Shown here piece after piece: positions 18,620 to 27,603 of a stretch of 64,000 nucleotides of DNA. How positions within the stretch are numbered: the stretch's first letter is position 1; each line of letters starts with the position of its first letter. The translations under genes were made by a program, and so were the position numbers. The stretch lies in the NCBI GenBank assembly GCA_964469565.1, contig CAYXZD010000002.1, positions 62,001 to 126,000 of the forward strand, written 5' to 3'. The notes beneath the pieces are model-generated. The model was not told the origin of the DNA. It saw only the letters and a program-made list of their open reading frames with translations, and searched no databases. The stretch comes from GCA-2720975 sp964469565. GTDB lineage: Bacteria > Planctomycetota > UBA1135 > GCA-002686595.

Positions 18620-19648
18620 ATGACCACCTACCCCATCGTTGAACTCCTTGGAGACGGCATCAGCACCGAGTTGTCCGCCAGCGTCCATACTGTCATGGAA
18701 CACATGCCCTTTGAGCTCGATTTCCAAACGATCGACCTCTCCGATGCGAACCGCAGGCGCAAGGGAATGGCACTGTTCGATCAAGCTGAGCAAGCCATGC
18801 GTGACATCGGCATTGCCCTCAAGTACCCCACCGCCACGACAGAGGAGAGTCCCAACCGGATCCTCCGATCACGCTTGCAGTTCGCGGTCATTCACCGGCC
18901 AGTGAGCACGATTCCCGGCATTGAGTCTAATTTCAAGCGCACCATCGACATCGACATTGTGCGAATCGCCACCGGCGGGACCTATGAAGATGTGGGGCGC
19001 CGCATTGGATCCGACACCGCAGTTTCCCTGCGAGTCATCGAACGCGGCCCTACCCGTCATGCCGCCCGGTTCGCATTCAAACTCGCACAGGTGCGCGGAA
19101 CACAAGTCTGTTCCACCAGCAAGTACACCATCCAACAGGCCACCGACGGCTTGTTCGAAGAAGCTGTGGGCCGGATTGCCAAGGACTACCCGGCAACTCC
19201 CTATCGTCGGGAATTGTTTGATGCCCTGCTCGCCGGAATCATCATGTTCCCCGAGCGTTACGGGGTCATTGTATGCCCCAATGAGTATGGAGATTTCCTC
19301 TCCGATTCTGCATGCGGCCTCATCGGCTCGGTAGGACTCGGGGACAGCGCATCTTATGCATTTCGACCCAACGGGGAGAGTTCCTGTGCCATGTTCGATC
19401 CTTCGGGCGGCACTGCCCCCGACATCGCAGGCCAAAACCTCGCAAACCCCACTGCTGCGATGTTCGCACTGGCCAACCTCGTCCGTCACGCAGGCGAGGT
19501 GCTAGCCGGCCGCGCCTTGAAGGAAGCTGTCAAGAGTGCCATCGCTGAGGGAGCATGCACCCCCGATATTGGCGGGGAGCTTTCAACTACAGAATTCACC
19601 GCTGAAATCTGTCAGCGCCTCAAGAAAGCCTTGGCCGCCCAGGGGTAG
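18620..19648 (+). CDS. isocitrate/isopropylmalate dehydrogenase family enzyme
   Basis: A 342-aa protein, the size of NAD-dependent isocitrate dehydrogenase-like members. It shows VELLGDGI at the N-terminus, SKYTIQQATDGLFEE containing the catalytic Tyr/Lys region, the metal-ligand motif VCPNEYGDFLSD, and the cofactor-binding end HGTAPDIAG-like sequence (GGTAPDIAGQNLANPTAA). Substrate (isocitrate, 3-isopropylmalate, tartrate or homoisocitrate) cannot be decided from sequence alone; the N-terminal phosphate-loop region is divergent. Stands alone and is followed by a hairpin. Confidence 0.85.
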   Translation: MTTYPIVELLGDGISTELSASVHTVMEHMPFELDFQTIDLSDANRRRKGMALFDQAEQAMRDIGIALKYPTATTEESPNRILRSRLQFAVIHRPVSTIPGIESNFKRTIDIDIVRIATGGTYEDVGRRIGSDTAVSLRVIERGPTRHAARFAFKLAQVRGTQVCSTSKYTIQQATDGLFEEAVGRIAKDYPATPYRRELFDALLAGIIMFPERYGVIVCPNEYGDFLSDSACGLIGSVGLGDSASYAFRPNGESSCAMFDPSGGTAPDIAGQNLANPTAAMFALANLVRHAGEVLAGRALKEAVKSAIAEGACTPDIGGELSTTEFTAEICQRLKKALAAQG

Positions 19649-19732
19649 GGATCCACCCCGAACCGACCGTGCCAATGGCTGGAGAGGCCATGGGGTGACT
19701 CCCTCGAAGGAGAGCCGACTGGATAGGGTTAT

Positions 19733-19749
19733 TGGCCCCCCCGGGGCCA
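19733..19749 (+). terminator. hairpin after the dehydrogenase gene
   Basis: TGGCCCC-CCC-GGGGCCA is a perfect 7-bp stem with a 3-base loop, 85 bases after the stop at 19648. No T-run follows. The rest of the 299-base gap (19649-19947) shows no gene. Confidence 0.45.
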
Positions 19750-19947
19750 GCCCGCCGCCTCCGAGTCCGAATGCTCAAGCGCAGACCCCAAAAAGTCGAT
19801 TCAAAGGGTATTGGCGGCCCACTCGGCGGCTCCCCAAGGCGTGTTTGCAGGCTCCATGCGGGTGCTGCAAGGGGTCGGGCGGGGGGCTGTTTGTGAAGGG
19901 GCGTCCACCATCCTCCCCCACCCGCCCAGGGATCGACGAACGCGCAC

Positions 19948-21045
19948 TTGCCACGGTTACACTTGCATACTCCCACGCCTGTACGCCCCCATGCTCGCGG
20001 GTGGCTCCTAGCCCTCGGCCTTGCCGTCCTCCTAGCTGCAGGTGGGCTCGTCGAAGTCTTGCGCGTACGTCACAATGCTCTCGAGAGCCGCGCCGCCGAA
20101 CTTGCATCCATCGCCAACATCGTAGGTGAGTTAGGCCAAGAACCCCTCGTGCGAGAACAGCGCCCCAAAGTAGAGCGCATCCTCGCCACATTCCACCGCG
20201 AGCCCCATGTGCGGAGCGCTGTGTTCTTCAATACACAAGGCGTGCCCTTCGCCACCTACGATCGCGACGGCGTCTCCCCCGCCCGAGTGCCCGTGCATGC
20301 CTCACTCGCGCGCTCTGCAGTGAGCGAGCAGCACATGACTCACGCCCTCGGACTTGCAGCCGGAGGCCTTTGGATCGCCCGGGATGTGACGGATATTCAC
20401 AGCGCTACCCTCGCCGCAGCCCGGTCCCTAATCCTTGCGGGTGTGAGCATCATGGCCCTCGCTTGGTTGTGGGTGCGAATCCGGAATCAGCGGTCACGGC
20501 CGGCTCCCAGCGAGCCCAGTTTGTGCCCCAACCCCCCAGCCCTCCAATCGGCCAGTCCCCCAGAGGGCACCCTCGAGTCCACACTCGAGTCCATCCCCTC
20601 CCTCGCAAAAGACCCCAAGAGTGGGGCTGAACACTCCGAGCCTTCGCGGTGTGTGCTCATCGTTGATGACAACGCCCTCAATCAGAGGGTCACGTCCGCA
20701 CTTCTCCAGAGCCAGGGGCAAGCCTGCGAGGTTGCGTCCAATGGTCAAGAAGCCCTCGATGTGATCGCCAAGACCCCCATCGCCCTCGTACTCATGGACT
20801 GCAATATGCCAGTCATGGATGGCTGGGAAGCCACACAACGAATCCGGGCCGCAGAACTCCACACTGGCGAACACCTCCCCGTGATTGCCATGACTGCGGG
20901 CGGAAACCAGGCGGACCGTGACCGCTGTAAGAGAGCTGGAATGGACGAGTTTGTCGCAAAACCCATCAAGCCCAGTGAATTGGAACAAGCACTGGAGCGC
21001 TGGTTACCAGCCAGGTCATCTGCCCACTGCGGCGAAACGACCTAA
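19948..21045 (+). CDS. membrane-anchored response regulator lacking a kinase domain
   Basis: A 365-aa protein; the track start is TTG at 19948, and the real start may be another nearby non-ATG codon as no in-frame ATG precedes the first membrane segment. Order: membrane segment (WLLALGLAVLLAAGGLVEVL), periplasmic domain of about 120 residues resembling a CHASE8-type sensor, second membrane segment near residue 160 (LILAGVSIMALAWLW), Pro/Ser-rich linker, then a C-terminal receiver domain. The receiver has the acidic pocket in VLIVDDN, phosphoacceptor D284 in LMDCNMPVMDG and K338 in VAKPI. No HisKA or ATPase domain lies between. It may serve as a phospho-sink or scaffold. Confidence 0.7.
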   Translation: MPRLHLHTPTPVRPHARGWLLALGLAVLLAAGGLVEVLRVRHNALESRAAELASIANIVGELGQEPLVREQRPKVERILATFHREPHVRSAVFFNTQGVPFATYDRDGVSPARVPVHASLARSAVSEQHMTHALGLAAGGLWIARDVTDIHSATLAAARSLILAGVSIMALAWLWVRIRNQRSRPAPSEPSLCPNPPALQSASPPEGTLESTLESIPSLAKDPKSGAEHSEPSRCVLIVDDNALNQRVTSALLQSQGQACEVASNGQEALDVIAKTPIALVLMDCNMPVMDGWEATQRIRAAELHTGEHLPVIAMTAGGNQADRDRCKRAGMDEFVAKPIKPSELEQALERWLPARSSAHCGETT

Positions 21046-21114
21046 CCCATCACCGAAACCAGCTTAGTTCGCCTGAGTGGCGCACCGACCCCGCCGAGGG
21101 GCTAGGCTCTGGCA

Positions 21115-22488
21115 GTGAACGCGCCTCCGCCACCTTCAAGCAGTCAGATCCCCCACCGAGTGTGGGGAAGTACAGCCTTTCTCATTGCGGGTCGGCTGTG
21201 GAGTTCGGCCTGCACGCTGGCAACCCTGTACGTCCTAGCACGGCATCTGAACACGGGTGAGTTCGGGCGCTTCACATTCTACCTGGCCCTATTCATGGTG
21301 CTCGACAGCTTCGTGGACCTGGGAACGGGCCAGGTCGCCGTGCAGTGGACCGCGGCTCAACCCGAGCGCACCCGCGCCGTCCTCAGCGCTGCCCGACGTG
21401 TACGTGTCGCCACCGGATTGCTCGGGTTCCTCGCCGTGTTTGCGCTTGCATGGTTGTTTGATGAGCCCGGAATTCAGTGGCTTCTACTCGCCGCCCTCTA
21501 CCCGGTCACCCACGCCCTAGAGCTCACAACTACTGCCCTTAAGAACCACATCGCGTGGGCACGGCCCGTGGCCGTGCGCTCAGTCGCATCGGGTTTCTCT
21601 CTCCTCTTCGTACTACTCGTCCTCCAGCGAGGAGCTCATAGCCCCAGCCTGTACCTGCTCGCTGTCGCTGCGGGAAGTGCACTGGGTAATGTGGGGCTCC
21701 ATTGGACGAGCCGCGCATTCCTTCCACCCGCGGGTCAAGCAGCCGCATCAATCAGCGGCGAGCCTCACCGTGTTGAATCACCGCTGACCCTTCTGCGAGC
21801 TGCCCTCCCCATCGGCCTTGCTGGCCTTTGCCAGCAAACATATTTCTGGGTCGACAACTTGTTTGTGCGGCCTCTCTGCGGGTCCGAGGCTCTGGGCCAG
21901 TACAATCTCGCCGTACGATTGATGTCCTTTGGAATCATGATGGGCGTCTACGCGGCCATGGCGTCTCTGCCGTGGCTAACGCGCCAGCAGCAAGCCCAAC
22001 AACTTGGACCTGCGGTAGCACGGCTCGCCATGGCCATGGCCTTCCTCGGCGCCCTCGGTACTGGCCTCGTTTGGCCCCACTGCCATGCCCTACTCAGCCT
22101 CTTTGGCACAGAGGGGGGTTTCACACCCGCCGTTCCGGCGCTGCGCTGGCTGCTACTCGCCACCCTCTGCGTTCACGCTGGAGCTCCCCTGTTGACAGCC
22201 ATCATTGCTGCAGGACATGCCCGAACTGTCCTGCGTATCGCCGCCACCGGCCTAGCACTCAACCTACTGGGGAACGCACTGCTCGTCAGACCATTGGGAA
22301 TCGAGGGTGCTGCCATCACCACCCTCTGTACGGAAGCCTGGGTTGTTTTTGGATCAGCACACGCCCTGGTGAGAGCCGGTGCGAGCCCAGTTCTTCAAAA
22401 CCGTCGCTGGTACTGGTTGTGCGTCCCCATTGGGTTCGCGGGCGGTGGGTTGTTGAGCAACCTCATCGGCTCCTGGCTCCCCCACTAG
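21115..22488 (+). CDS. oligosaccharide flippase-like membrane protein (Wzx/MATE type)
   Basis: A 457-aa polytopic protein starting with GTG at 21115. About twelve to fourteen hydrophobic segments with the layout of the polysaccharide-transporter/flippase group: AGRLWSSACTLATLYVLARHLNTGEFGRFTFYLA in the first hairpin is typical (shown by position 21187-21288), as is FVRPLCGSEALGQYNLAVRL in the middle. Such proteins flip undecaprenyl-linked glycans across the inner membrane. The downstream glycosyltransferase gene supports a polysaccharide or glycolipid role. Confidence 0.8.
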   Translation: MNAPPPPSSSQIPHRVWGSTAFLIAGRLWSSACTLATLYVLARHLNTGEFGRFTFYLALFMVLDSFVDLGTGQVAVQWTAAQPERTRAVLSAARRVRVATGLLGFLAVFALAWLFDEPGIQWLLLAALYPVTHALELTTTALKNHIAWARPVAVRSVASGFSLLFVLLVLQRGAHSPSLYLLAVAAGSALGNVGLHWTSRAFLPPAGQAAASISGEPHRVESPLTLLRAALPIGLAGLCQQTYFWVDNLFVRPLCGSEALGQYNLAVRLMSFGIMMGVYAAMASLPWLTRQQQAQQLGPAVARLAMAMAFLGALGTGLVWPHCHALLSLFGTEGGFTPAVPALRWLLLATLCVHAGAPLLTAIIAAGHARTVLRIAATGLALNLLGNALLVRPLGIEGAAITTLCTEAWVVFGSAHALVRAGASPVLQNRRWYWLCVPIGFAGGGLLSNLIGSWLPH

Positions 22489-22542
22489 AACTCCGGCTGG
22501 TCCACCGCCAGCGCCCGCCGGAGGACGCTAGACTGTGCGCCC

Positions 22543-23694
22543 ATGCGTATCGGCATCGACTACAGGCCTGCCCTCGTCAACCGCGAGGGGATCGGCCGCT
22601 ATACCCGCGAGCTGGTGCGGGCACTTCACGGCCACCAGTTCGATCCGAACCTTGGCCTGTTTGGTTACACCCTGCGCGCGCCACGGTTCTCCAAGACTGA
22701 ACTTGGGCTCGAAGACAGTCGTGCCGAACTGCTGCGCCTGCGTCTTCCTTCTCGGGCCCTGCCGTGGATCCTCGACAAGATGCGCAAGGGCGTGGACGAC
22801 CTTGTCGGCGGCTGTCAGGTCTACCACCACACCCAACCCAATATGCTCCACGTACGCGAGGCAGCCGAGGTGGTCACCATCTTTGATTGCATCCCCGCCA
22901 TGGATGCCGACAATCCCAATGGCCCGGGCTACATGGATCCAGAAGTAGCTAAGCGCATGACCGCAAACGCCAAGCGCATGGCTCAACAGGCCCAACTCGT
23001 TCTCGTTCCCTGCCGCTTCGTGGGTGCCGAGGTGGTCATGTCATTGGGAGTCTCACCCGAGCGCGTATTCGTGACTCCCCTCGGTTGTGACCACGTCCTT
23101 GAGCACCTGCCTCCCGGCGGCTTCCCCCCCCCTGGTACCCCATTCATACTGACAGTCAGTCGAGTCGACCGACGCAAGAACCACCTGCGAATGCTCGAAG
23201 CCTTCGAGAACCTCGTGCGCGAGGGGTTTCCTCACCATTGGATCGTGGTGGGCCCTGTGGGCTTCGGCCACGAGGAGTTTGCCGCGGCCCTCGCCCAGTC
23301 ACCAGCCGCGAACCGTGTGGAGTGGCGTCGCGAGGCAAGCGACCGCGAGGTCGTGCAATTGTACTCACAAGCAGATCTCTTGCTTTGGCCAAGCCTCAGT
23401 GAAGGCTTCGGTCTTCCACCCGTTGAAGCCATGGCTTGCGGAACGCCCGTCTTGACATCCATCGTCACCTCGCTGCCAGAAGTCTGTGGGGACGCTGCTA
23501 TGCTTGTTGAACCCACCGACAGTGGCGAGATTTTTGAGGGTGCACGGCGGCTACTCACTGAGCAGGACCTGCGAGAAGAGTACATCTCAAAGGGATCCCG
23601 TCGAGCACGCGAGCTCACCTGGGCCGAGTGTGCTCGAACAACTCTGATGGGTTATAGCGCCGCACGTGACCGAGCCAAGGAATCCGAAGCCTAG
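22543..23694 (+). CDS. glycosyltransferase family 4 protein
   Basis: A 383-aa GT-B glycosyltransferase. The N-terminal acceptor domain starts IGIDYRPALVNREGIGRYTREL, typical of mannosyltransferase-like GT4 enzymes (position 22546-22611). The C-terminal donor domain has LTVSRVDRRKNH and the E-x7-E motif in SLSEGFGLPPVEAMACG. It probably adds a sugar to a lipid-linked glycan moved by the flippase encoded 54 bases upstream. Its TAG stop overlaps the convergent oxidoreductase stop in the shared CTAG at 23691-23694. Confidence 0.9.
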   Translation: MRIGIDYRPALVNREGIGRYTRELVRALHGHQFDPNLGLFGYTLRAPRFSKTELGLEDSRAELLRLRLPSRALPWILDKMRKGVDDLVGGCQVYHHTQPNMLHVREAAEVVTIFDCIPAMDADNPNGPGYMDPEVAKRMTANAKRMAQQAQLVLVPCRFVGAEVVMSLGVSPERVFVTPLGCDHVLEHLPPGGFPPPGTPFILTVSRVDRRKNHLRMLEAFENLVREGFPHHWIVVGPVGFGHEEFAAALAQSPAANRVEWRREASDREVVQLYSQADLLLWPSLSEGFGLPPVEAMACGTPVLTSIVTSLPEVCGDAAMLVEPTDSGEIFEGARRLLTEQDLREEYISKGSRRARELTWAECARTTLMGYSAARDRAKESEA

Positions 23695-25676
23695 AGTCCC
23701 CGCAGATCCGCCCGGGTGCTGTACTGGCAAAACCCCGCACCGAGATGACTCGGCGCTGGCGCAGTAAGCGCATTGATCGAAAGCCCCTCTGGCATCACGG
23801 CGGGATCAGCAAACCCCTCGACGCGTAACATTCCAGGTGGGCCGTGACTGCAAAGTGCAAGCTCCAGAATCAGGGTGCCGAGAACATTGGACACCTGCAC
23901 CTGCTGTCCAGAATCGAGGCCCAGTTCGGCTGCATCCTCAGGATGCACGAGCACGCGGGCAGGCCCGCCGCGCCGCACGTGACGCACTGAATGGGTGTAG
24001 GTTGAATTGTGAGTCGCCACGCTGGGTGTGGGGTGCAGCCAAAAACGGCCCTGCAGACCTGAGCCATCATCGGGGACATAGCTGGGTACACGTCCCTGGC
24101 CATCCGCTTGGGCCCGCTCGCTAGCCAACTCAATCAAACCGCTCGGAGTACCGCGCTGAGCGCCCAGCCTGGGCGACAGTTTGGTGGGTCGACCCGCCCG
24201 AATGCTCGCGAATTGCTCAGAGCTAAAGCGGGAACGGTGGGCCTCTAAGAAGTCATCCAGCAAAGCCTCCTCCCCCCCTTCATGAAGCCCGCATTCCAAG
24301 CCAAGCCGCATGGCGATGGCCGCAAAGGTGTCTACATTGCTGCGTTGCTCGGCGGGTGCCTGACAGACCTTTTGACTGAGCTGCACGACCCTGTGGCCAT
24401 AGCTCTTAAATACATCGGTGTACTCGGGTAAGGCGCAGGCCGGCAATACCACATCGGCAAGCCGCGCAGTTTCTGTCATCACCAGTTCATGCACCACCAA
24501 GAACAGGTCGTGCCGTGCCAGCCCTGACCGCACTCGACGGGAATCAGGAACCACCACCGCAGGGTTGTGACCCCAGACATAGGCAGCCTTGAAGCGCCCG
24601 GTTTCTAGTTCCCCGCCGAGTTCGATATGGCGGATGGGGTCACGAGACGATGAAGGGCGACGCCAGGGCTGACTCAGGAAGTCCGTATCGAGCCCGAAGA
24701 TAGCCCCGCTCTCAAAGTGCAGTCGATCGGCGATGCCCATCACGGCCGCCAAGCTGCACACCGCCCGCATAGCATCTCCACCGTTGCGTCGGCGATTCCA
24801 GCCAATACCGGTCTTGATCCAGGCGCACTTGGCCTGCGCTAGGAGTTCGCCCAGGCCGACAATCTCGGCCGGTTCGAGGCCAGTGTCTCGAGCGACCCGT
24901 TCGAGACCATAGGTCCCTGAGAGCGCTGCTTGAAATTCTCCTGCGCCCGTACATTCTCGGTCTAGGTAGGCCCAATCAGCGTGCTGCCGTTCAAACGCCC
25001 ACTCGCACAAGCCTAGAGCGAGGCTGGCGTCACTGCCCGGAGCCACCACGATTCCATTCCCTCCCCACGCCTCAACTCGACGCAAGGTGTCGCTGCGGTA
25101 GACGTCGATCACGACGACCTGCCCCCCAGCTGAAAGAACCTCTTTGACACGGGGCATGAGATGCTGAACCGTCCGGGCTGCATCGCAACCCCACAAGACG
25201 AGAACATCAGCGTGGACCACCTCCTCGAGATCAGGGCCCACTGCATCCCCAAGAACGAGCTGATGGCCAAGGGTCGAAGTGGTGTCGCAGATGCTCCCGT
25301 CAGTGCAGGTCGCCCCCAACGCATTCATCAAGCGCATCGGCGCATTTCGCGCGAGGAGCCCCATACTGCCCGCATAAGAAAGTGCGAGTTGCTCTTCTCC
25401 GGCAAGATCTCCAACCCCTTGTGCAATGCAATCGAGGGCCTCATCCCAAGAAGCCTCCTTTAGCTCACCACCCTTACGCACAAGGGGGTGGCGTAGCCGA
25501 TTCGCTCCAAGAGCGACTTCATGATAGATGGCCGTCTTTCCACACAGATGACCCCTTGACCAGGGGTGCTCGGGATTCCCGCGTAGACGCAGAAACTGAC
25601 CGTGATCATCCGTCTCGATCAACGCACCGCATGCATCTGGACAGTCGAGTGGGCAGCAAGTGGGGTGTAGAGGCAT
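23691..25676 (-). CDS. molybdopterin-dependent oxidoreductase (DMSO reductase family)
   Basis: A 661-aa protein with an N-terminal 4Fe-4S motif: C8-x3-C12-x3-C16-x28-C45 (C7 is adjacent), as in family II/III catalytic subunits. The molybdopterin-binding body includes NALGATCTDGSICD, the AYVWGHNPAVV motif and the C-terminal molydopterin_binding domain (RVLVHPEDAAELGL). No Tat signal is present, so it is probably cytoplasmic, like assimilatory or formate-dehydrogenase-like members. No partner subunits or cofactor genes are adjacent, so the substrate is unknown. Confidence 0.85.
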   Translation of the reverse strand: MPLHPTCCPLDCPDACGALIETDDHGQFLRLRGNPEHPWSRGHLCGKTAIYHEVALGANRLRHPLVRKGGELKEASWDEALDCIAQGVGDLAGEEQLALSYAGSMGLLARNAPMRLMNALGATCTDGSICDTTSTLGHQLVLGDAVGPDLEEVVHADVLVLWGCDAARTVQHLMPRVKEVLSAGGQVVVIDVYRSDTLRRVEAWGGNGIVVAPGSDASLALGLCEWAFERQHADWAYLDRECTGAGEFQAALSGTYGLERVARDTGLEPAEIVGLGELLAQAKCAWIKTGIGWNRRRNGGDAMRAVCSLAAVMGIADRLHFESGAIFGLDTDFLSQPWRRPSSSRDPIRHIELGGELETGRFKAAYVWGHNPAVVVPDSRRVRSGLARHDLFLVVHELVMTETARLADVVLPACALPEYTDVFKSYGHRVVQLSQKVCQAPAEQRSNVDTFAAIAMRLGLECGLHEGGEEALLDDFLEAHRSRFSSEQFASIRAGRPTKLSPRLGAQRGTPSGLIELASERAQADGQGRVPSYVPDDGSGLQGRFWLHPTPSVATHNSTYTHSVRHVRRGGPARVLVHPEDAAELGLDSGQQVQVSNVLGTLILELALCSHGPPGMLRVEGFADPAVMPEGLSINALTAPAPSHLGAGFCQYSTRADLRGL

Positions 25677-25694
25677 TGTTATTCAGCCAACGGG

Positions 25695-26117
25695 TCAGTC
25701 AACAGCGGAGCTGCGCACGGGTGCAGCTGGCAGAGTCTGCGCCAAGTAGCCCTCGCGCACCTCAGTCAGCTGCCAGTCGTGATCAAAGAAAAGCACAGCG
25801 CCCTGCAGGCCCTCCAGTCTGTGGGCAAAACTCACATTCGCATGCTGGGAGTGGGACAGGGGCACCGTGACGGCAACTCCAAACGAACGCTCATCCGCCC
25901 AACCCCAAGCAAGCACAGCACCATCGACATGTTCACGCACGGCATGGGGAGCTCCTAGACTCTCCAAGCACAAGGCCAAGTCCGCCTGTCCCGCTGGAAT
26001 CGAATCCAACTCGACTGGGCGAGAATCCCTGCGTAGGCTGGCCAGCTCTCCGCTCACGCAAGAACTGCTACACAAAACGACGGCCCCTAGGACCCTCCGA
26101 AAACAGAACTCCAGCAT
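25695..26117 (-). CDS. small exported protein of unknown function
   Basis: A 140-aa protein with a hydrophobic N-terminus (VLGAVVLCSSSC) that may be a lipoprotein signal. The body carries a pattern (CLESLGAPHAVREHVDGAVLAWGW...LFFDHDWQLTEV) that resembles the SmpA/OmlA-like fold of the preceding gene: helix, 'G-A-P' turn, strand ending in a F-F-D strand. Its ATG shares one base with the stop of the upstream gene (TAATG), so the two are translationally coupled. Probably a diverged paralogue pair. Confidence 0.5.
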   Translation of the reverse strand: MLEFCFRRVLGAVVLCSSSCVSGELASLRRDSRPVELDSIPAGQADLALCLESLGAPHAVREHVDGAVLAWGWADERSFGVAVTVPLSHSQHANVSFAHRLEGLQGAVLFFDHDWQLTEVREGYLAQTLPAAPVRSSAVD

Positions 26118-26500
26118 TACTCGTGAACGATTGGGAGGCGGAAGCGTGCCTGCTCTGCAGCGAGGGTGGCGGCCCGATGGGTCAGGCGATCACTCTCATC
26201 GAAGAAGAACCAAGCACGATCTTGCTGGGAGTCCCCCCCGTGCAACGAAAGCAGGAACAGGAAGAGGCCGGCCTGCTTTGACTGGCTGGCGTCATAGCGG
26301 TAGGCAGAGCGATGGCCAAGCTGCACGACCTCCGTGGGTGCCCCCATGGCTCGGACAACATCGGCGGCATTGGACACACCGGGTTCGAGAGAGGCAATCA
26401 AGTCGCCGTCGAGGGCTTGATGCTGATGGGTTTGGCTGAACACGCAGGAAGAGAAGAGCAGAACGGCCAAGAGAAGAGGGGGCAATTGAGATCGGGTCAT
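26117..26500 (-). CDS. small lipoprotein with SmpA/OmlA-like look
   Basis: A 127-aa protein taken from the third Met (26500) because it directly precedes a signal peptide (LPPLLLAVLLFSSC) with a lipobox-like cysteine. The sequence LEPGVSNAADVVRAMGAPTEVVQ...AYRYDAS...WFFFDESDRLTH follows the 'G-x-S/T-x-x-D-V-x-x-x-x-G-x-P' layout of BamE/SmpA-type domains. It heads the pair with the gene downstream. Role unknown; an envelope position is inferred. Confidence 0.6.
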   Translation of the reverse strand: MTRSQLPPLLLAVLLFSSCVFSQTHQHQALDGDLIASLEPGVSNAADVVRAMGAPTEVVQLGHRSAYRYDASQSKQAGLFLFLLSLHGGDSQQDRAWFFFDESDRLTHRAATLAAEQARFRLPIVHE

Positions 26501-26576
26501 GGGCTCCACCATAGGCATTGAACCCTGAGGACGCAGCCATGGGATCCGAATCGGGCGCGAGATTGTGCCGTCATCG

Positions 26577-26597
26577 CCCCGCTTTCAGCATGCGGGG
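26577..26597 (+). other. hairpin in the bioB leader
   Basis: CCCCGC and GCGGGG form a 6-bp stem with a 9-base loop about 38 bases before the bioB start. A TAGAAT hexamer at 26622-26627 could be a promoter -10 element. No BirA or BioR operator was recognised. Confidence 0.3.
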
Positions 26598-26635
26598 TCT
26601 GGGCGGCCTGCTGGGTCCTGATAGAATCTGAACCC

Positions 26636-27598
26636 ATGAGTGCCCCCACCCAAACGGCCCCCAAAGTTTCTGTGACCGCCGCCCAAGAGCTTCTCCAGGA
26701 GCCGCTCCTTGAGCTGGTGTTTCGAGCCGCTCAGGTCCATCGCCAACACCACGATCCTGCCGAGGTGCAATGCTCAGAATTGCTCTCCATCAAGACGGGC
26801 GGCTGCGCTGAAGACTGCGGCTACTGTTCCCAAAGCGGGCACTTCGATACAGGCCTGGAACGCTCCAAGCTCATGGATCCGGAAACTGTGCTCGCAGCGG
26901 CCAAGAGTGCGAAAGCAGGCGGTGCCGATCGCTTCTGCATGGGCGCCGCCTGGCGTGAAGTCAAACCAGGCAAGGACTTCGAGTCCGTTCTTGAGATGAT
27001 CGGATCCGTCAAACGTCTCGGTCTCGAAACCTGTGCCACCTTGGGCATGGTCGACCAAGAACACGCCGATCAACTCGCCAAAGCAGGACTCGATTACTAC
27101 AACCACAATCTAGACACGGGCCGCAGCCATTACGAAGAGGTCGTCACGACACGGACCTACGATGATCGGCTGGAGACCCTCGACAATGTGCGCGCTGCGG
27201 GCATGAGCGTCTGCTCGGGTGGCATTCTAGGGCTCGGCGAAGATCAACAGAGCCGTGCCGAGTTGTTAGCCGAACTTGCCAACATGAATCCGCCGCCGGA
27301 GAGCGTTCCGATCAACCGGCTTGTGGCCATTCAAGGCACGCCCATGGAAGGCCTAGAGCAGGTCGACTGGTCCGAGGTCGTTCGCGTATTGGCCGCGGCC
27401 CGCATCCTGATGCCCAAGAGCATGTTGCGGCTTTCTGCAGGGCGCGAGGAACTCAGTGAGGAAGCCCAAACCATGTGCTTCATGGCCGGAGCCAATTCGA
27501 TTTTTGTGGGCGAACAATTACTCACCACGCCCGGAACGGACCCCAGTGCTGATGCAGCCATGTTCAGCAAGCTGGGCTTGCGGCCACGCTCCAGATAG
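26636..27598 (+). CDS. bioB: biotin synthase
   Basis: A 320-aa radical-SAM enzyme of the usual length. The SAM-binding 4Fe-4S cluster motif is C57-x3-C61-x2-C64 (GGCAEDCGYCSQS). The 2Fe-2S ligand residues of the BioB barrel and the C-terminal MCFMAGANSIFVG motif are present. It inserts sulfur into dethiobiotin, the last step of biotin synthesis. First gene of a three-gene operon; the fused gene starts 5 bases after its stop. Confidence 0.95.
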   Translation: MSAPTQTAPKVSVTAAQELLQEPLLELVFRAAQVHRQHHDPAEVQCSELLSIKTGGCAEDCGYCSQSGHFDTGLERSKLMDPETVLAAAKSAKAGGADRFCMGAAWREVKPGKDFESVLEMIGSVKRLGLETCATLGMVDQEHADQLAKAGLDYYNHNLDTGRSHYEEVVTTRTYDDRLETLDNVRAAGMSVCSGGILGLGEDQQSRAELLAELANMNPPPESVPINRLVAIQGTPMEGLEQVDWSEVVRVLAAARILMPKSMLRLSAGREELSEEAQTMCFMAGANSIFVGEQLLTTPGTDPSADAAMFSKLGLRPRSR

Positions 27599-27603
27599 CG
27601 GCA

